Assembly: GCA_021800275.1 (NCBI GenBank) | Contig: JAJYZB010000001.1 | Coordinates: forward strand, 62,001 to 126,000 | Origin: a bacterium | GTDB lineage: Bacteria; Vulcanimicrobiota; JABDET01 | Length of the DNA: 64,000 nucleotides | Reading direction: 5' to 3' | Shown here: piece after piece, positions 35,510 through 44,999 of the stretch | Layout: every line of letters starts with the position of its first letter | Position numbering within the stretch: position 1 is the first letter of the stretch | Program-made: the position numbers and the translations under genes | Notes under the pieces: generated by a model | Database searches by the model: none | Seen by the model: only the letters and a program-made list of their open reading frames with translations | Told to the model about the DNA's origin: nothing

Positions 35510-36190
35510 ATGCCCCCTCTGCTTATTGCCCATAGAGGTGGCAAAACCTATGGCTTTGAAAATGCCCTGGAAACTTCCAGAAAAGCGATACAGGCAAAAT
35601 GCGATTCAATTGAAGTGGACTTAAGAGCCACGAAAGATGGAGAAATTGTTCTGCTGCATGATGAAACCCTGGAACGAACGACAAATGCCACAGGAAAAAT
35701 CTCTGAATTTACCGCTTATGAACTCAAAAACATAAAACTTAAAAATGAGGAACCTATTCCCTTTCTAGATGAGCTTCTGACTCTAGCAAAAGGAAAGACC
35801 CTCCTGCATTTAGAAGTGAAAGAACCTGGTTTTGAAGAAAAACTGCTTCAAAGCCTTGAGCGGCATCAAATGAATGATCAAGTCTTTATCATCAGTTTTT
35901 ACACAGATGTGCTCAATGTCTGCCACCGCCTGAACCCAAAAATTAAAACAGGCTTTTTGTTTTTGACGCAGCCTCGATTTTCGAGAATTCCTAAATTCTG
36001 CAGCCTGGCTCTCCCGGAAGCAAAACTCATCACTCAAGAAACCTTAAAACAATTCAAAGAAAATGGAAGACAGGTTCACACCTGGGTTGTCAATCAACCG
36101 GAAAACGCGAAGCGATTGACAGCTCTAGGAGTGGATGGATTAGTCACAGACTGCCCCGAAAAATTATTAAATTCCGCATCTAACTCATAA
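35510..36190 (+). CDS. ugpQ: Glycerophosphodiester phosphodiesterase
   Basis: The 226-residue enzyme has the GDPD signature IAHRGGKTYGFENALET at the start. The metal-binding DSIEVDLRATKDGEIVLLHD follows, and the C-terminal HTWVVNQPENAKRL and GVDGLVTDCPE are present. It hydrolyses glycerophosphodiesters to glycerol-3-phosphate and an alcohol. No signal peptide is present, so it acts in the cytoplasm. It starts 2 bp after hemB and is likely cotranscribed. Confidence 0.95.
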   Translation: MPPLLIAHRGGKTYGFENALETSRKAIQAKCDSIEVDLRATKDGEIVLLHDETLERTTNATGKISEFTAYELKNIKLKNEEPIPFLDELLTLAKGKTLLHLEVKEPGFEEKLLQSLERHQMNDQVFIISFYTDVLNVCHRLNPKIKTGFLFLTQPRFSRIPKFCSLALPEAKLITQETLKQFKENGRQVHTWVVNQPENAKRLTALGVDGLVTDCPEKLLNSASNS

Positions 36191-36269
36191 TCCTATTCCA
36201 GCCGCGCAATTTCATTTTTCACTTGTTTCATTGTATAGCCTTATGTTAGTGCCTTTTGTTTTCGATTTA

Positions 36270-36374
36270 TCAGCGCGATAAGATAAGTCGCTGCATGTTC
36301 AGCGGGTGTTGTTTAAAGTCATGGTGCGGAATAACACGTCGGGGAGATCCTTTCCCACGAGCAACCTCGCGACA
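36270..36374 (-). pseudogene. Possible decayed C-terminal end of a HicA-like toxin
   Basis: On the minus strand this frame, closed at both ends by stops and lacking a start, reads GKGSPRRVIPHHDFKQHPLN and ends at a TGA. The wording resembles the C-terminal GSH...P.H core of HicA/YcfA mRNA interferases, with Pro in place of the catalytic His. The match is short and unproved. It lies 3' of the small frame at 36439-36570 on the same strand. Confidence 0.25.
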
Positions 36375-36438
36375 TCACGCATAAATCATGATCCTGGGTG
36401 AGGCATCATGACGGGTTCAACAAAAACTACAGCCAAGC

Positions 36439-36570
36439 TCAAGCTTGTGAAGGAAAATCCATAGGGTTATTAGAATATTCGCACATATGGATTTTTCTGC
36501 TAGGTTTTTGTTTTTCTTCCACACGGCTTAAAAATTTTTCAATGCTTTTGACCGTAATGTTGCATTTCAT
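36439..36570 (-). CDS. Possible 43-residue small protein
   Basis: An ATG at 36570 follows AGGAGG by 8 bases, one of the better ribosome sites in the window. The 43-residue product is basic, with two Cys, helical in its first half (VKSIEKFLSRVEEKQ), and not recognised. It lies in the otherwise empty 36191-36758 region, which differs from its surroundings. It could be the surviving part of a toxin-antitoxin or mobile gene. Confidence 0.4.
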   Translation of the reverse strand: MKCNITVKSIEKFLSRVEEKQKPSRKIHMCEYSNNPMDFPSQA

Positions 36571-36758
36571 TTTTGTTTCCTCCTTTTTACAGGTGTTTTC
36601 CATTTTGGCTGTTTTTACATGAGTTCCTTTACATTTCTTCGATTTATGTTAGGTACAGGTAGTGGCTGTTCAGTTCAGTCCTAAACAGACAGCAGAGCGA
36701 AGACAGCAGCATCCCTTAAAAAGGTAGTGTTCCCTTTTGAAGAATAAATCAATATTAA

Positions 36759-39700
36759 ATGCTGGAAATCCTAAAAGAAAATAAAACCATACAAAACTTA
36801 ATCACTTCTCTTTCGCAGCCTGGCTCTTCTATTCATCTCCATCAAATTGGAACTGCAGGACTGGGAATGCTCCTTGCCTGCCTTTATGAAAACTTAAACA
36901 AAAATTGGCAGGGCTGCCAGTTTTTATACATCGGCAGCTCAGAAGAAAAAATAAAAACCATCTTTTCAGACTGCAGCCTGTTCATTTCAGAGTCGCGAAT
37001 TTTCCCTTTTCAAAACCCTCTTCTCCCTGAAGAGATTGAAACCAGTGGTGAACGAATGGGAATTCTCCAGGAGTTAATCAAAAAAAAACCTCTTTTTATT
37101 TTTGCGACAGGGGAAGCTCTTGTTTCTCCAACCTGCGCTCCTGAACAAATCCAGCGGGAAGCTTTAATTTTAACCGCTGGAAAAACTTTTTCTCTAACAG
37201 CTCTGGCAGAGCTGCTGTCAAAATGGGGGTATCTCAAAACAGATCTGGTATTCAATAAGAATGAATTTTCAGTCAGAGGAGGAATTCTTGATTTTTATCC
37301 CCCATCAAAAGACGAATCCTTTAGAATTGAATGGTATGGAGATAAAATTGACACCATTCGAACTTTCAATCCAGTGAATCAAAGGTCAACTCAAAAAATC
37401 TCTTCCCTTGAGATTTTCCCTTCTGAATCTTTATACGAAAAAAAAGGAACTCTTTTAAATTATCTCTCTGAAAAAACCCTTTTCATTTTTGAAGAAGAAG
37501 AGAAAAAAAAATTTGAAAAAAATATAGAATCAAATTTCCACAGCAGATCTGCTTTGACATTAACCACAGCTCCTTCAGATCAAGTTCTAGAATGGCCCTT
37601 TAAACCTGTAGAACTGTTTACTCACCGTTTTCAAGAGTTTTTAAATAAAGCCGAGGAATATGTAAAAAAAGAAAAAATCTTTATTTTTACACGGCAAGGA
37701 TCCCGATTAAAAGAAGTGCTGGAAGAACACCACCTTCCTCAAATTCAAGTCCTCTCTTCCCCTTTAAGTCAAGGGTTTTCAATCCCAGGAAAACTCAGGA
37801 TCTATACAGATTATGAGCTTTTCGGCAGGGTTATCCCTAAACTAAAACGGCTGTCCCCTTCCAGACCCATTGTTCTGGAAGACTTAAAAGAAGGGGAAAT
37901 AGTCGTTCATTCAGCCCATGGAATTGCTCAATTTGAAGGGCTGATCCCTTTAGAAATTCAAGGCAAAAAACAAGATTATCTAAAACTTGGATTCAGAGGA
38001 AAAGACAAGCTGTATGTGCCTCTTGAAGAGATGGATCTCGTTGAAAAATATGTGGGACCAGAAGAAAAAGCGCCTGCTCTTTCAAAATTAGGAGGGAAAG
38101 ATTGGAATAACACAAAAACAAAAGCGAAAAAAGCAGCGGAAGAAGTCGCCAAAGAGTTAGTCACTTTATATGCGGCAAGAGCTGCTTTGCCAGGACACCC
38201 CTTTTCCCCTGATTCCCCCTGGCAGAGAGAATTAGAAGAAGCCTTTCCTTTTGAGACCACCCCGGATCAAGAAAAAGCGATTCTAGAAACTAAACAGGAC
38301 ATGGAAATCCAAACTCCAATGGACCGGTTAATTTTAGGGGATGTAGGGTATGGGAAAACAGAAGTGGCATTAAGAGCAGCTTTTAAAGCAGCAGCTGATG
38401 GGAAACAGGTCGCTCTCTTAGTCCCCACCACGATTTTAGCGCAGCAGCATTTTGAAACTTTCACGGAAAGATTAACCGCTTTCCCCCTTCATATAGAACT
38501 TCTCTCCAGATTCAAAACAAAAAGAGAACAGAAACAAATTTTAATGAAACTGTTTACAGGGGAGACTGACATTGTGATTGGAACTCACAGTTTACTTCAA
38601 AAAAATGTGGTTTTTAAAAATCTCGGGCTCCTCATTATTGATGAAGAACAGAGATTTGGGGTCAAACATAAAGAAACTTTAAAAAAACTGAAAGAAAATG
38701 TGGACGTTTTAACTCTTTCAGCCACCCCCATTCCGAGAACACTTTATTTATCTTTAACTGGAATCCGATCCATCAGCGTGATTGATACCCCTCCTAAAGA
38801 AAGGCTTCCTGTTAAAACTTATGTGGTCAGAAAAGATCCAGATTTAATTCAAACAGCAGTCAGGCAGGAGCTTTTAAGAGAAGGACAGATTTACTATCTT
38901 TACAATCGAATCGAAAAACTTCCCGAAAAAAAGAAAGAATTAGAATCTCTTATCCCTGAAGCTAAAATTCTGGTGGCTCATGGAAAAATAAACTCCGAAG
39001 ATCTGGAAGAACTGATGTGGAAATTCATGAAAGGATTTTATGATATCTTATTATGCACAACCATTATTGAAAATGGACTGGATATCCCAAGGGTCAACAC
39101 TTTAATTGTAGAGGATGCTCACCGTTTTGGATTAGGGCAGCTCTATCAACTGAGAGGAAGAGTGGGAAGGGCTGAAAAACAGGCTTATGCTTATTTCCTG
39201 CTGCCTGAAAATAAAACGCTGACTTCTCAAGCTGAGAAAAGACTGGACAGCATCCAGGAGCTGACTGAACTGGGTTCTGGTTATCAAATTGCCATGAGAG
39301 ATTTAGAAATTCGAGGAGCAGGACATCTTTTAGGCTTAAAGCAGCATGGGCAGCTGGCAAAAATTGGCTGCCACCTGTATTATCAAATCCTTTCTGAAGA
39401 GATAAAAAAACTAAAAGGAGAAAAAATCCCTTCTGCTGTCCCCCACATTCAGCTTGACCTTCCTGTTCAGGCTTTCATTCCTTCAGACTACATTTCAGCT
39501 CGCAGCATCAAATTGGATTTTTATAAAAGGACTGCTTCCTGTCAAACAGAAGCGCAAATTTCTGAAATTCTGGATGAGCTGCTGGACAGATTTGGAGACC
39601 CTCCTATAGAAGTTCTGAACCTTTTAGACCTGATGAAACTTAAATTAATGTGCATAGAACGCCATATTCAAGAAATTAAACTCCGCGATCAGGAACTGGT

Positions 39701-39806
39701 AATTCGATTCTGGGATGGGAAAAAGCCAGAAGAGACCTCACTTGGAAATGGGTTTTCGATAAAAGTATGTCTCCAATTTCTCAAATCCAAAATTCCTGTA
39801 ATTTAA
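36759..39806 (+). CDS. mfd: Transcription-repair coupling factor Mfd
   Basis: Mfd removes RNA polymerase stalled at lesions and recruits UvrA. The UvrB-like N-terminus is present (GFSVRGG-like SVRGGILDFYPP), as are the RNA-polymerase-interacting domain (GEIVVHSAHGIAQFEG) and the RecG-type motor with GDVGYGKTEVALRA and IIDEEQRFGVKHKE. TTIIENGLDIPRVNTLIV, QLRGRVGRAEKQAYAY and the TRG motif region follow. The C-terminal domain is complete. At 1015 residues it is shorter than the usual ~1150, mainly in the N-terminal part. The 3' end overlaps convergent cheR by 69 bp. No ribosome site is visible before the ATG. Confidence 0.96.
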   Translation: MLEILKENKTIQNLITSLSQPGSSIHLHQIGTAGLGMLLACLYENLNKNWQGCQFLYIGSSEEKIKTIFSDCSLFISESRIFPFQNPLLPEEIETSGERMGILQELIKKKPLFIFATGEALVSPTCAPEQIQREALILTAGKTFSLTALAELLSKWGYLKTDLVFNKNEFSVRGGILDFYPPSKDESFRIEWYGDKIDTIRTFNPVNQRSTQKISSLEIFPSESLYEKKGTLLNYLSEKTLFIFEEEEKKKFEKNIESNFHSRSALTLTTAPSDQVLEWPFKPVELFTHRFQEFLNKAEEYVKKEKIFIFTRQGSRLKEVLEEHHLPQIQVLSSPLSQGFSIPGKLRIYTDYELFGRVIPKLKRLSPSRPIVLEDLKEGEIVVHSAHGIAQFEGLIPLEIQGKKQDYLKLGFRGKDKLYVPLEEMDLVEKYVGPEEKAPALSKLGGKDWNNTKTKAKKAAEEVAKELVTLYAARAALPGHPFSPDSPWQRELEEAFPFETTPDQEKAILETKQDMEIQTPMDRLILGDVGYGKTEVALRAAFKAAADGKQVALLVPTTILAQQHFETFTERLTAFPLHIELLSRFKTKREQKQILMKLFTGETDIVIGTHSLLQKNVVFKNLGLLIIDEEQRFGVKHKETLKKLKENVDVLTLSATPIPRTLYLSLTGIRSISVIDTPPKERLPVKTYVVRKDPDLIQTAVRQELLREGQIYYLYNRIEKLPEKKKELESLIPEAKILVAHGKINSEDLEELMWKFMKGFYDILLCTTIIENGLDIPRVNTLIVEDAHRFGLGQLYQLRGRVGRAEKQAYAYFLLPENKTLTSQAEKRLDSIQELTELGSGYQIAMRDLEIRGAGHLLGLKQHGQLAKIGCHLYYQILSEEIKKLKGEKIPSAVPHIQLDLPVQAFIPSDYISARSIKLDFYKRTASCQTEAQISEILDELLDRFGDPPIEVLNLLDLMKLKLMCIERHIQEIKLRDQELVIRFWDGKKPEETSLGNGFSIKVCLQFLKSKIPVI

Positions 39807-40556
39807 AAGATTTTCTGTTCCCCCTGTAAACAAAACTCCTCCTGGTTCAAGAGACTGCCATAGATTAGAATACAATTGATTTTTCGCCGCTTCTCTAAAG
39901 TAAATCACCACATTTCTGCATAAAATTAAATGGAATTTTCGGCTCTCCATGGGGAGCAGCAGATCATGATTCAGAAATGTAATCTTCCGTTTAAGTTTAT
40001 CTTGAACCCTATAGTCATTTTGTTTTTTATCGAAATACATTTTTTTAAGCTCAGGAGAAACGTTTTTTAATTCTTTCTCAGGGAAAATGCCTGTTATTCC
40101 CCTGTTAAGAGCTTCTGCATCAATATCAGACGCTAAAATTTCATAGTCAAAGGATTTTTTTTGTTTCAGCTTTTCTTCCAGAAGGACAGCCAGAGAATAA
40201 GGTTCTTCCCCACTGGCGCACCCGGCGCTCCAAATTTTTAACAATTTAAATCTTTCAACCAATTGAAGAATAACCACGTGATCAAGGTAATCAAATAGAG
40301 TCTTATCTCTGAAAAATTCTGAAACGTTAATCGTGATGTAGTGTTTAAAATCTTCAACTTTTTGAGGATCTTTTTTCAAAAGAGTCAGGTAATCCTGAAA
40401 GTCTTTTACGCCCGCTCTAGACATAATGGTTGAGAGCAGACGAAGCATTTGCCCTGACTTATAATGTCCTATATCAAAGCCAGTAGCGGATAAAAGCCCC
40501 CTGCGAATCGTCTCAAGTTCAACCGGAGAAATCCCTTCTTTCAATTGGTCTGACAA
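39738..40556 (-). CDS. cheR: Chemotaxis protein methyltransferase CheR
   Basis: CheR methylates receptor glutamates with SAM. The 272-residue protein has the CheR N-terminal helical domain. The SAM site follows: KIWSAGCASGEEPYSLAVLL and ILASDIDAEALNRG, then ILCRNVVIYF and the closing FEKLETYFYRK. It is the last gene of the che operon and overlaps cheB by 16 bp and convergent mfd by 69 bp. Confidence 0.96.
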   Translation of the reverse strand: MSDQLKEGISPVELETIRRGLLSATGFDIGHYKSGQMLRLLSTIMSRAGVKDFQDYLTLLKKDPQKVEDFKHYITINVSEFFRDKTLFDYLDHVVILQLVERFKLLKIWSAGCASGEEPYSLAVLLEEKLKQKKSFDYEILASDIDAEALNRGITGIFPEKELKNVSPELKKMYFDKKQNDYRVQDKLKRKITFLNHDLLLPMESRKFHLILCRNVVIYFREAAKNQLYSNLWQSLEPGGVLFTGGTENLLNYRNFGFEKLETYFYRKPISK

Positions 40557-41572
40557 GTCAATTTCTCCATAATGAAATCGGGTATTTTTTCAAGCGAAAT
40601 GGCAAAATCACAGGCGCCAGCCTCAATCACGCTTTTGCTCATTCCATACACCACGCAGGAAGCTTCTGATTCAGCAATCACGATCCCTCCTGACAGCTTA
40701 ACTTCAACTGCTCCCTTTGTCCCATCCTTTCCCATCCCTGTTAAAATAACTGCGATCAAATCCTTTTTAAAAAGTTGAGCGCATGAAACAAGAGTCACGT
40801 CAATGGAGGGTCTGACACTATTCACAGGAGGGTCATCAGTCAGCATTATTTTTTTTTGATGGTTTAACACCAGATGTTTTCCTCCTGGCGCCACGAATAC
40901 TGTGCCCGCCCTCAGAGGCATAAAAGGGGCGGCCTCTTTCACCAGAATCTGAGACTCCGCAGCCAGACTCTCAATAAACCTTGAGGAATAGCCTTTAGGC
41001 AAATGCTGTATGACGAGAATTGGAGCCGGAAAATCAGGCGGGAGCCGTGGAATTAAATGCCTAATCGCCTGAGGTCCCCCAATAGAAGCCCCAATAACAA
41101 TTAGTTTAGAACTTTTAGAAGGTAGATGAAACTTGGGGCGAGGAGGTGGAATTTTAATCAAAGAAGACAATCTCCAAACTTTTGCTCGAGAAACCTGCAG
41201 CAGTTTCGCCGGAAAAGTTTCTCTCATTTCGTTCATCTGAGAAGCAGATGGTTTGGTCAGAAAATCAACGGCTCCTAATTGAAGAGCATCCAATGTAATC
41301 TGAGCATTTTCTTTGGCGTGAGAGGAAACGATTAAAACAGGAATTGGGTGATTTCGCATAATCTGTTTTAAAACTTCAATCCCTGTTTTTTTAGGAAGCT
41401 CTAAATCAAGAATGACCACATCGGGCTTCAATTCCTGCGCCATTTTTAAAGCTTCTTCCCCATCCCGAGCTTCTCCAACAATCCGGAAGCGATTGTCTCC
41501 TTCTAAAAATGAGCGAAACTGCATGCGCATGAAAGCCGAATCATCTACGACTAAAACTTTAACAGGAGTCAT
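40541..41572 (-). CDS. cheB: Chemotaxis response regulator / methylesterase CheB
   Basis: An N-terminal receiver (VLVVDDSAFMR, phospho-Asp in VVILDLELPKKTG, Lys in FLTKP) controls the C-terminal methylesterase. The catalytic residues sit in VIGASIGGPQAI (Ser), QHLPKGY (His) and AVILTGMGKDGTKG (Asp). It removes methyl groups, or deamidates, receptor sites. It overlaps cheD by 4 bp. Confidence 0.97.
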   Translation of the reverse strand: MTPVKVLVVDDSAFMRMQFRSFLEGDNRFRIVGEARDGEEALKMAQELKPDVVILDLELPKKTGIEVLKQIMRNHPIPVLIVSSHAKENAQITLDALQLGAVDFLTKPSASQMNEMRETFPAKLLQVSRAKVWRLSSLIKIPPPRPKFHLPSKSSKLIVIGASIGGPQAIRHLIPRLPPDFPAPILVIQHLPKGYSSRFIESLAAESQILVKEAAPFMPLRAGTVFVAPGGKHLVLNHQKKIMLTDDPPVNSVRPSIDVTLVSCAQLFKKDLIAVILTGMGKDGTKGAVEVKLSGGIVIAESEASCVVYGMSKSVIEAGACDFAISLEKIPDFIMEKLTCQTN

Positions 41573-42051
41573 AAAGAAACAGTGCCAACCATGCTTTTTA
41601 CGAAAACTTCCCCGGTCTTTACAAAAAATTTTACGTGCCTGCTGCGCACCCCGCCCAGATCTTTTGCTGCAACAGTCAATCGCATTTTTTTCAAAACCTC
41701 TTCACAAGCAGCTGAATTTTTTTCCCCGATAGCCAGCCTGGGAAGGGGATAGTTGCGTTTTAAAATTTCAGCTCCTCCTGTCAATTTCACAATCAGGTCG
41801 CTTTTTCTAGCTCCTAACCTGAGCATACCATCCAGAAGAACAGGAATTCCTGTATCAGCATATTTCCCTAAAATCGCAGGGCTGCTGCCATCGCTGCAGG
41901 GCAGCATGACATGAACCATTCCTGCTATCTTTTTTGAAGGACACCAGAACATGACAGCAACACAAGAACCTAAACCCAGAGTCGCTAAAACTTCGTCTGG
42001 ATCATCAGAAATCCGATATTCGCCAAAACCCACATAAACCGTTTTTTCCAT
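41569..42051 (-). CDS. cheD: Receptor glutamine deamidase CheD
   Basis: The 160-residue protein has the family catalytic Cys in LGLGSCVAVMFW and His in AGMVHVMLPCSD, followed by the conserved Thr region further on (KLTGGAEI). CheD deamidates receptor glutamines and partners with CheC. The gene lies between cheC and cheB, the usual neighbourhood in CheC/CheD systems. Confidence 0.94.
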   Translation of the reverse strand: MEKTVYVGFGEYRISDDPDEVLATLGLGSCVAVMFWCPSKKIAGMVHVMLPCSDGSSPAILGKYADTGIPVLLDGMLRLGARKSDLIVKLTGGAEILKRNYPLPRLAIGEKNSAACEEVLKKMRLTVAAKDLGGVRSRHVKFFVKTGEVFVKSMVGTVSL

Positions 42052-42058
42052 CGGGTAT

Positions 42059-42676
42059 CTATAGAAAAGGAGAAGCTTCTAAAAACCGCTGTGTCATCAC
42101 TTTTACAGAAGATGGGAGGGGAATAAAAAAGAAAAAACCTTTAATTTCGGACTCATGGCTGAAAAAAGTCGTTTCAACGGTCAGCAGCTCCTGAGTTTCA
42201 AGACTTAACTGAACTAAAGTTTCTTCGAAAACAGCTGCAGCCATTTCTGTAATCACTTCAGGTGGGGTGAAGTGAATGGTTAAACCTGTCATATTGGCTA
42301 AAGCTGAGATAAAAAAAGAACACGTAATATTAGCCATTTCAGCAAAAGCCGAAATCTCCAATTCTGATTGGTCCTTTTCTGTCCCTTTCAAAAGCTTTTT
42401 TTTACACTCTTCCCAACTGGTCAAAGGCAAAATCAAAAACATATGTCCTTCAATATCGCCTGAAAAAATAAGCCTTGCGGACGTGACTACCTGATCAGGC
42501 TGCCCTGTCAGAAAAAGAATTTTAGAGATTGGAAGAAAACCCATGACAGCGCTGGTCATCTGAATCGGCCGCTTTAAAAAACTCTGGAGCGCTTGAGAGG
42601 TTTCTTCAGTGCCTTTTCTGACAATCGCTTTCCAAACCTTTTCCTGAATTTCCTCAAAACGAGAATAACCTGGCAT
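42059..42676 (-). CDS. cheC: CheC-family CheY-P phosphatase
   Basis: The 205-residue protein has one clear CheC phosphatase helix, SAFAEMANITCSFFISALAN, with the ExxN pair; the second site near the N-terminus is degenerate. It resembles CheC with a single active site. It would dephosphorylate CheY and bind CheD next door. No CheZ is present. It begins directly at the cheY stop (0-1 bp). Confidence 0.85.
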   Translation of the reverse strand: MPGYSRFEEIQEKVWKAIVRKGTEETSQALQSFLKRPIQMTSAVMGFLPISKILFLTGQPDQVVTSARLIFSGDIEGHMFLILPLTSWEECKKKLLKGTEKDQSELEISAFAEMANITCSFFISALANMTGLTIHFTPPEVITEMAAAVFEETLVQLSLETQELLTVETTFFSHESEIKGFFFFIPLPSSVKVMTQRFLEASPFL

Positions 42677-43045
42677 TCAATTCTCCTTCAATCCCAGAAC
42701 TTTTCGAACGGTAAAAATTAATCGGTCAGAACGAACCGGTTTAATCAAATAATCTTCAGCTCCCAATTTAACAGCCTGCATCATAATGGATTTCTGGGAT
42801 TGAGCCGTCACCATAATCACCTTAACAGAAGGATGGGTCTTGCGAATCTCTGTCAGAGTCTCAATGCCGTTTTTTCCTGGCAGAGTGACATCTAGAAGAA
42901 CCAGATCAAACTCAAAATTTTTTAACTTTTCAAGAGCCGCTTCTCCACTGGCTGCTTCCATAAATTCCAGCCCCTGGTCTTGCAAAATCTCTTTTATCAA
43001 ATGCCTCTGAAAAACAGCGTCATCTACGATCAAAACTTTTTTCAT
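42677..43045 (-). CDS. cheY: Chemotaxis response regulator CheY
   Basis: This is a single receiver domain of 122 residues. It has the acidic pair in LIVDDAVFQR, phospho-Asp in LVLLDVTLPGKNG, Thr in VIMVTAQSQ and Lys in YLIKPV. It is the output regulator phosphorylated by CheA. It overlaps cheA by 4 bp. Confidence 0.95.
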   Translation of the reverse strand: MKKVLIVDDAVFQRHLIKEILQDQGLEFMEAASGEAALEKLKNFEFDLVLLDVTLPGKNGIETLTEIRKTHPSVKVIMVTAQSQKSIMMQAVKLGAEDYLIKPVRSDRLIFTVRKVLGLKEN

Positions 43046-44997
43046 GCAGCCTGACTGTAATGACGATGTTGAGACACCAAATTCAAAAATGACTGGACAT
43101 CAAAAATCAAAGCCACTGTCCCATCTCCTAAAATCGTCGCTCCTGCCACTCCAGACACATCTCCAATAAGAGTCCCCATTGTTTTAATGACAACCTCTTG
43201 TTTGTTTAAAAATTCATCCACTAAAATCCCAGCAAGACTCTCCCCATACGATACGACAACAATGTTATAACCTCCTCTGCAGTCAGGAAAAGGCTCTTCA
43301 TAAAATTCACCCATCCAGGTCAAGGGCAGCACCTCACCCCTTAAGACAAAAACAGGTTTTCCATCCAGGGTCCGAACCTTATCCTTCTCCACTGTAACGA
43401 TTTCTCTTACCACGCCGAGAGGAATAGCAAAAACAGTGTTCTGGTGCAAAACCATTAAAGCTTGAACAATGGCAAGGGTCAAGGGGATCTTAATCGTAAA
43501 CGTGGTTCCAGAGCCAACCCGGGTTTTAATATCCAGAGTTCCGCCAATTTTTTGAACATTCGCTTTTACAATGTCCATGCCCACTCCACGACCTGAAATA
43601 TCGCTGACTTTTTCAGCGGTTGAAAAACCAGGATAAAAAATCAAATGCAAAGCCTCTAAATAGCTCATCTCAAGAGACCGCTCTTTTGTTATAATTCCCT
43701 TTTCAACAGCCTGTTTTTTAACTCTTTCAACATCAATCCCAATTCCATCATCCTGGATCTGTATCACCAGATGATTCTCCTCTTGATAGGCAGACAACAT
43801 AATTTTTCCGCAGGATGGCTTACCTGATTTCTGGCGGATTTCCTGGGATTCAATCCCGTGATCCACTGCATTTCTTAAGAGATGGATTAAAGGATCGATC
43901 ATTTCCTCTAAAATAGCTCGATCCAGTTGAGTGTCTTCTCCATGCATTTCAAATTGTATGGGTTTCCCAGAACGATTGGCGAGGTCCCTGACCATTCTAG
44001 GAAACTTTTTGAAAATTAACTCGATCGGAACCAATCGGGCTTTCATAATGTGTTCCTGCAGCTCACCTGTCATTTTATCCAAATGCTGCGTGGTCTCTAA
44101 AATTTCCTCTCCATAAATTCCGCCCTCTCCTCGGGCTGTCAGCTCTGTTCCAAGGCGAATCAATCTCGTTTTGTCAATCACGATTTCTCCGACCAGATTC
44201 ATGAGGGTTTCAAAAACGTCTACATTGACCCGAATGGTGCGGGATGTTTTCATCTCCTGTCTGAGATCAGCGCCAAAATGGGATTTTTCTTCTTTTTGTT
44301 CAGGTCTCTGCGCTTTTGCAACTTTTATATTAGACAGTTCTGACACGAATTTTAGAAATTCACGAATAGAATCCGGATCGCTATTCGATTTTAAAGAGAC
44401 CTGAAATTCAGAAAATTCTCCTGCTCCTACTTTCAGATCCTCAAGAGCAGGAGAAGAACGTAAAATTTCTCCGCGCTTTTCCAGTTCCAGATAAGCTTGA
44501 TAAGCCCTGACACTGGGCAGCTCGCAGTCAGCCTCGAATTCAATCAGAATGTCGTAAACATTTTCCATGGAAGACGCGGCAGCGGCGCCTGAAGAGCTCA
44601 AATCTGTCTTACGTTTGACTAAACTTTCAAGAGAACGATGAATCTCAACAATATCCAGATTCACCGGCTGCCCCGATTCAAAACTTTGTTTAAACACTTT
44701 CAAAAGATCTAAGGAAGAAAAAAATAAATCAACCATTTCTCTATCAACAGACAATTTGCCCTGGCGCACTGAATCCAGAACAGACTCCACGCCATGGGTC
44801 AATTTTGCGACAGAATCCTGCCCGATGCTGGCTGCTGAACCTTTAATGGTGTGCGCAATGCGAAAAAGTTCTTGAATTCCTTCAGGAGTAACTTTTTTTT
44901 CCAGAGATAAAACCTGAAATTCAAATCCCTGCAGCAGTTCATCCAGTTCATCTAAAAATACTTTCAATTCTTCTTTGGAAATAGAAAATCCAAGCAT
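43042..44997 (-). CDS. cheA: Chemotaxis histidine kinase CheA
   Basis: The HPt domain carries the phospho-His (His49) in RIAHTIKGSAASIG. A middle region of about 100 residues holds a divergent alpha/beta domain where P2 normally lies. The dimerisation domain has MNLVGEIVIDKTRL. The kinase domain has HLLRNAVDHGIES, QDDGIGID and DISGRGVGMDIVK, and a CheW-like P5 domain ends the protein. At 651 residues it is normal. It sits between the REC-HTH-CheW gene (2 bp gap) and cheY. Confidence 0.97.
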   Translation of the reverse strand: MLGFSISKEELKVFLDELDELLQGFEFQVLSLEKKVTPEGIQELFRIAHTIKGSAASIGQDSVAKLTHGVESVLDSVRQGKLSVDREMVDLFFSSLDLLKVFKQSFESGQPVNLDIVEIHRSLESLVKRKTDLSSSGAAAASSMENVYDILIEFEADCELPSVRAYQAYLELEKRGEILRSSPALEDLKVGAGEFSEFQVSLKSNSDPDSIREFLKFVSELSNIKVAKAQRPEQKEEKSHFGADLRQEMKTSRTIRVNVDVFETLMNLVGEIVIDKTRLIRLGTELTARGEGGIYGEEILETTQHLDKMTGELQEHIMKARLVPIELIFKKFPRMVRDLANRSGKPIQFEMHGEDTQLDRAILEEMIDPLIHLLRNAVDHGIESQEIRQKSGKPSCGKIMLSAYQEENHLVIQIQDDGIGIDVERVKKQAVEKGIITKERSLEMSYLEALHLIFYPGFSTAEKVSDISGRGVGMDIVKANVQKIGGTLDIKTRVGSGTTFTIKIPLTLAIVQALMVLHQNTVFAIPLGVVREIVTVEKDKVRTLDGKPVFVLRGEVLPLTWMGEFYEEPFPDCRGGYNIVVVSYGESLAGILVDEFLNKQEVVIKTMGTLIGDVSGVAGATILGDGTVALIFDVQSFLNLVSQHRHYSQAA

Positions 44998-44999
44998 GA

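Larger units (their letters stand above)
36191..36758. other. Intergenic region between ugpQ and mfd
   Basis: This is the longest stretch without a large gene (568 bp). Apart from the small frames described above I see no RNA gene, insertion-sequence end or clear promoter. A 6-bp stem AAAAGG/CCTTTT sits near 36720, and the 9-mer AGACAGCAG occurs in near-tandem around 36690-36710. The part near 36290-36380 looks richer in G and C than its neighbours. Confidence 0.5.
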
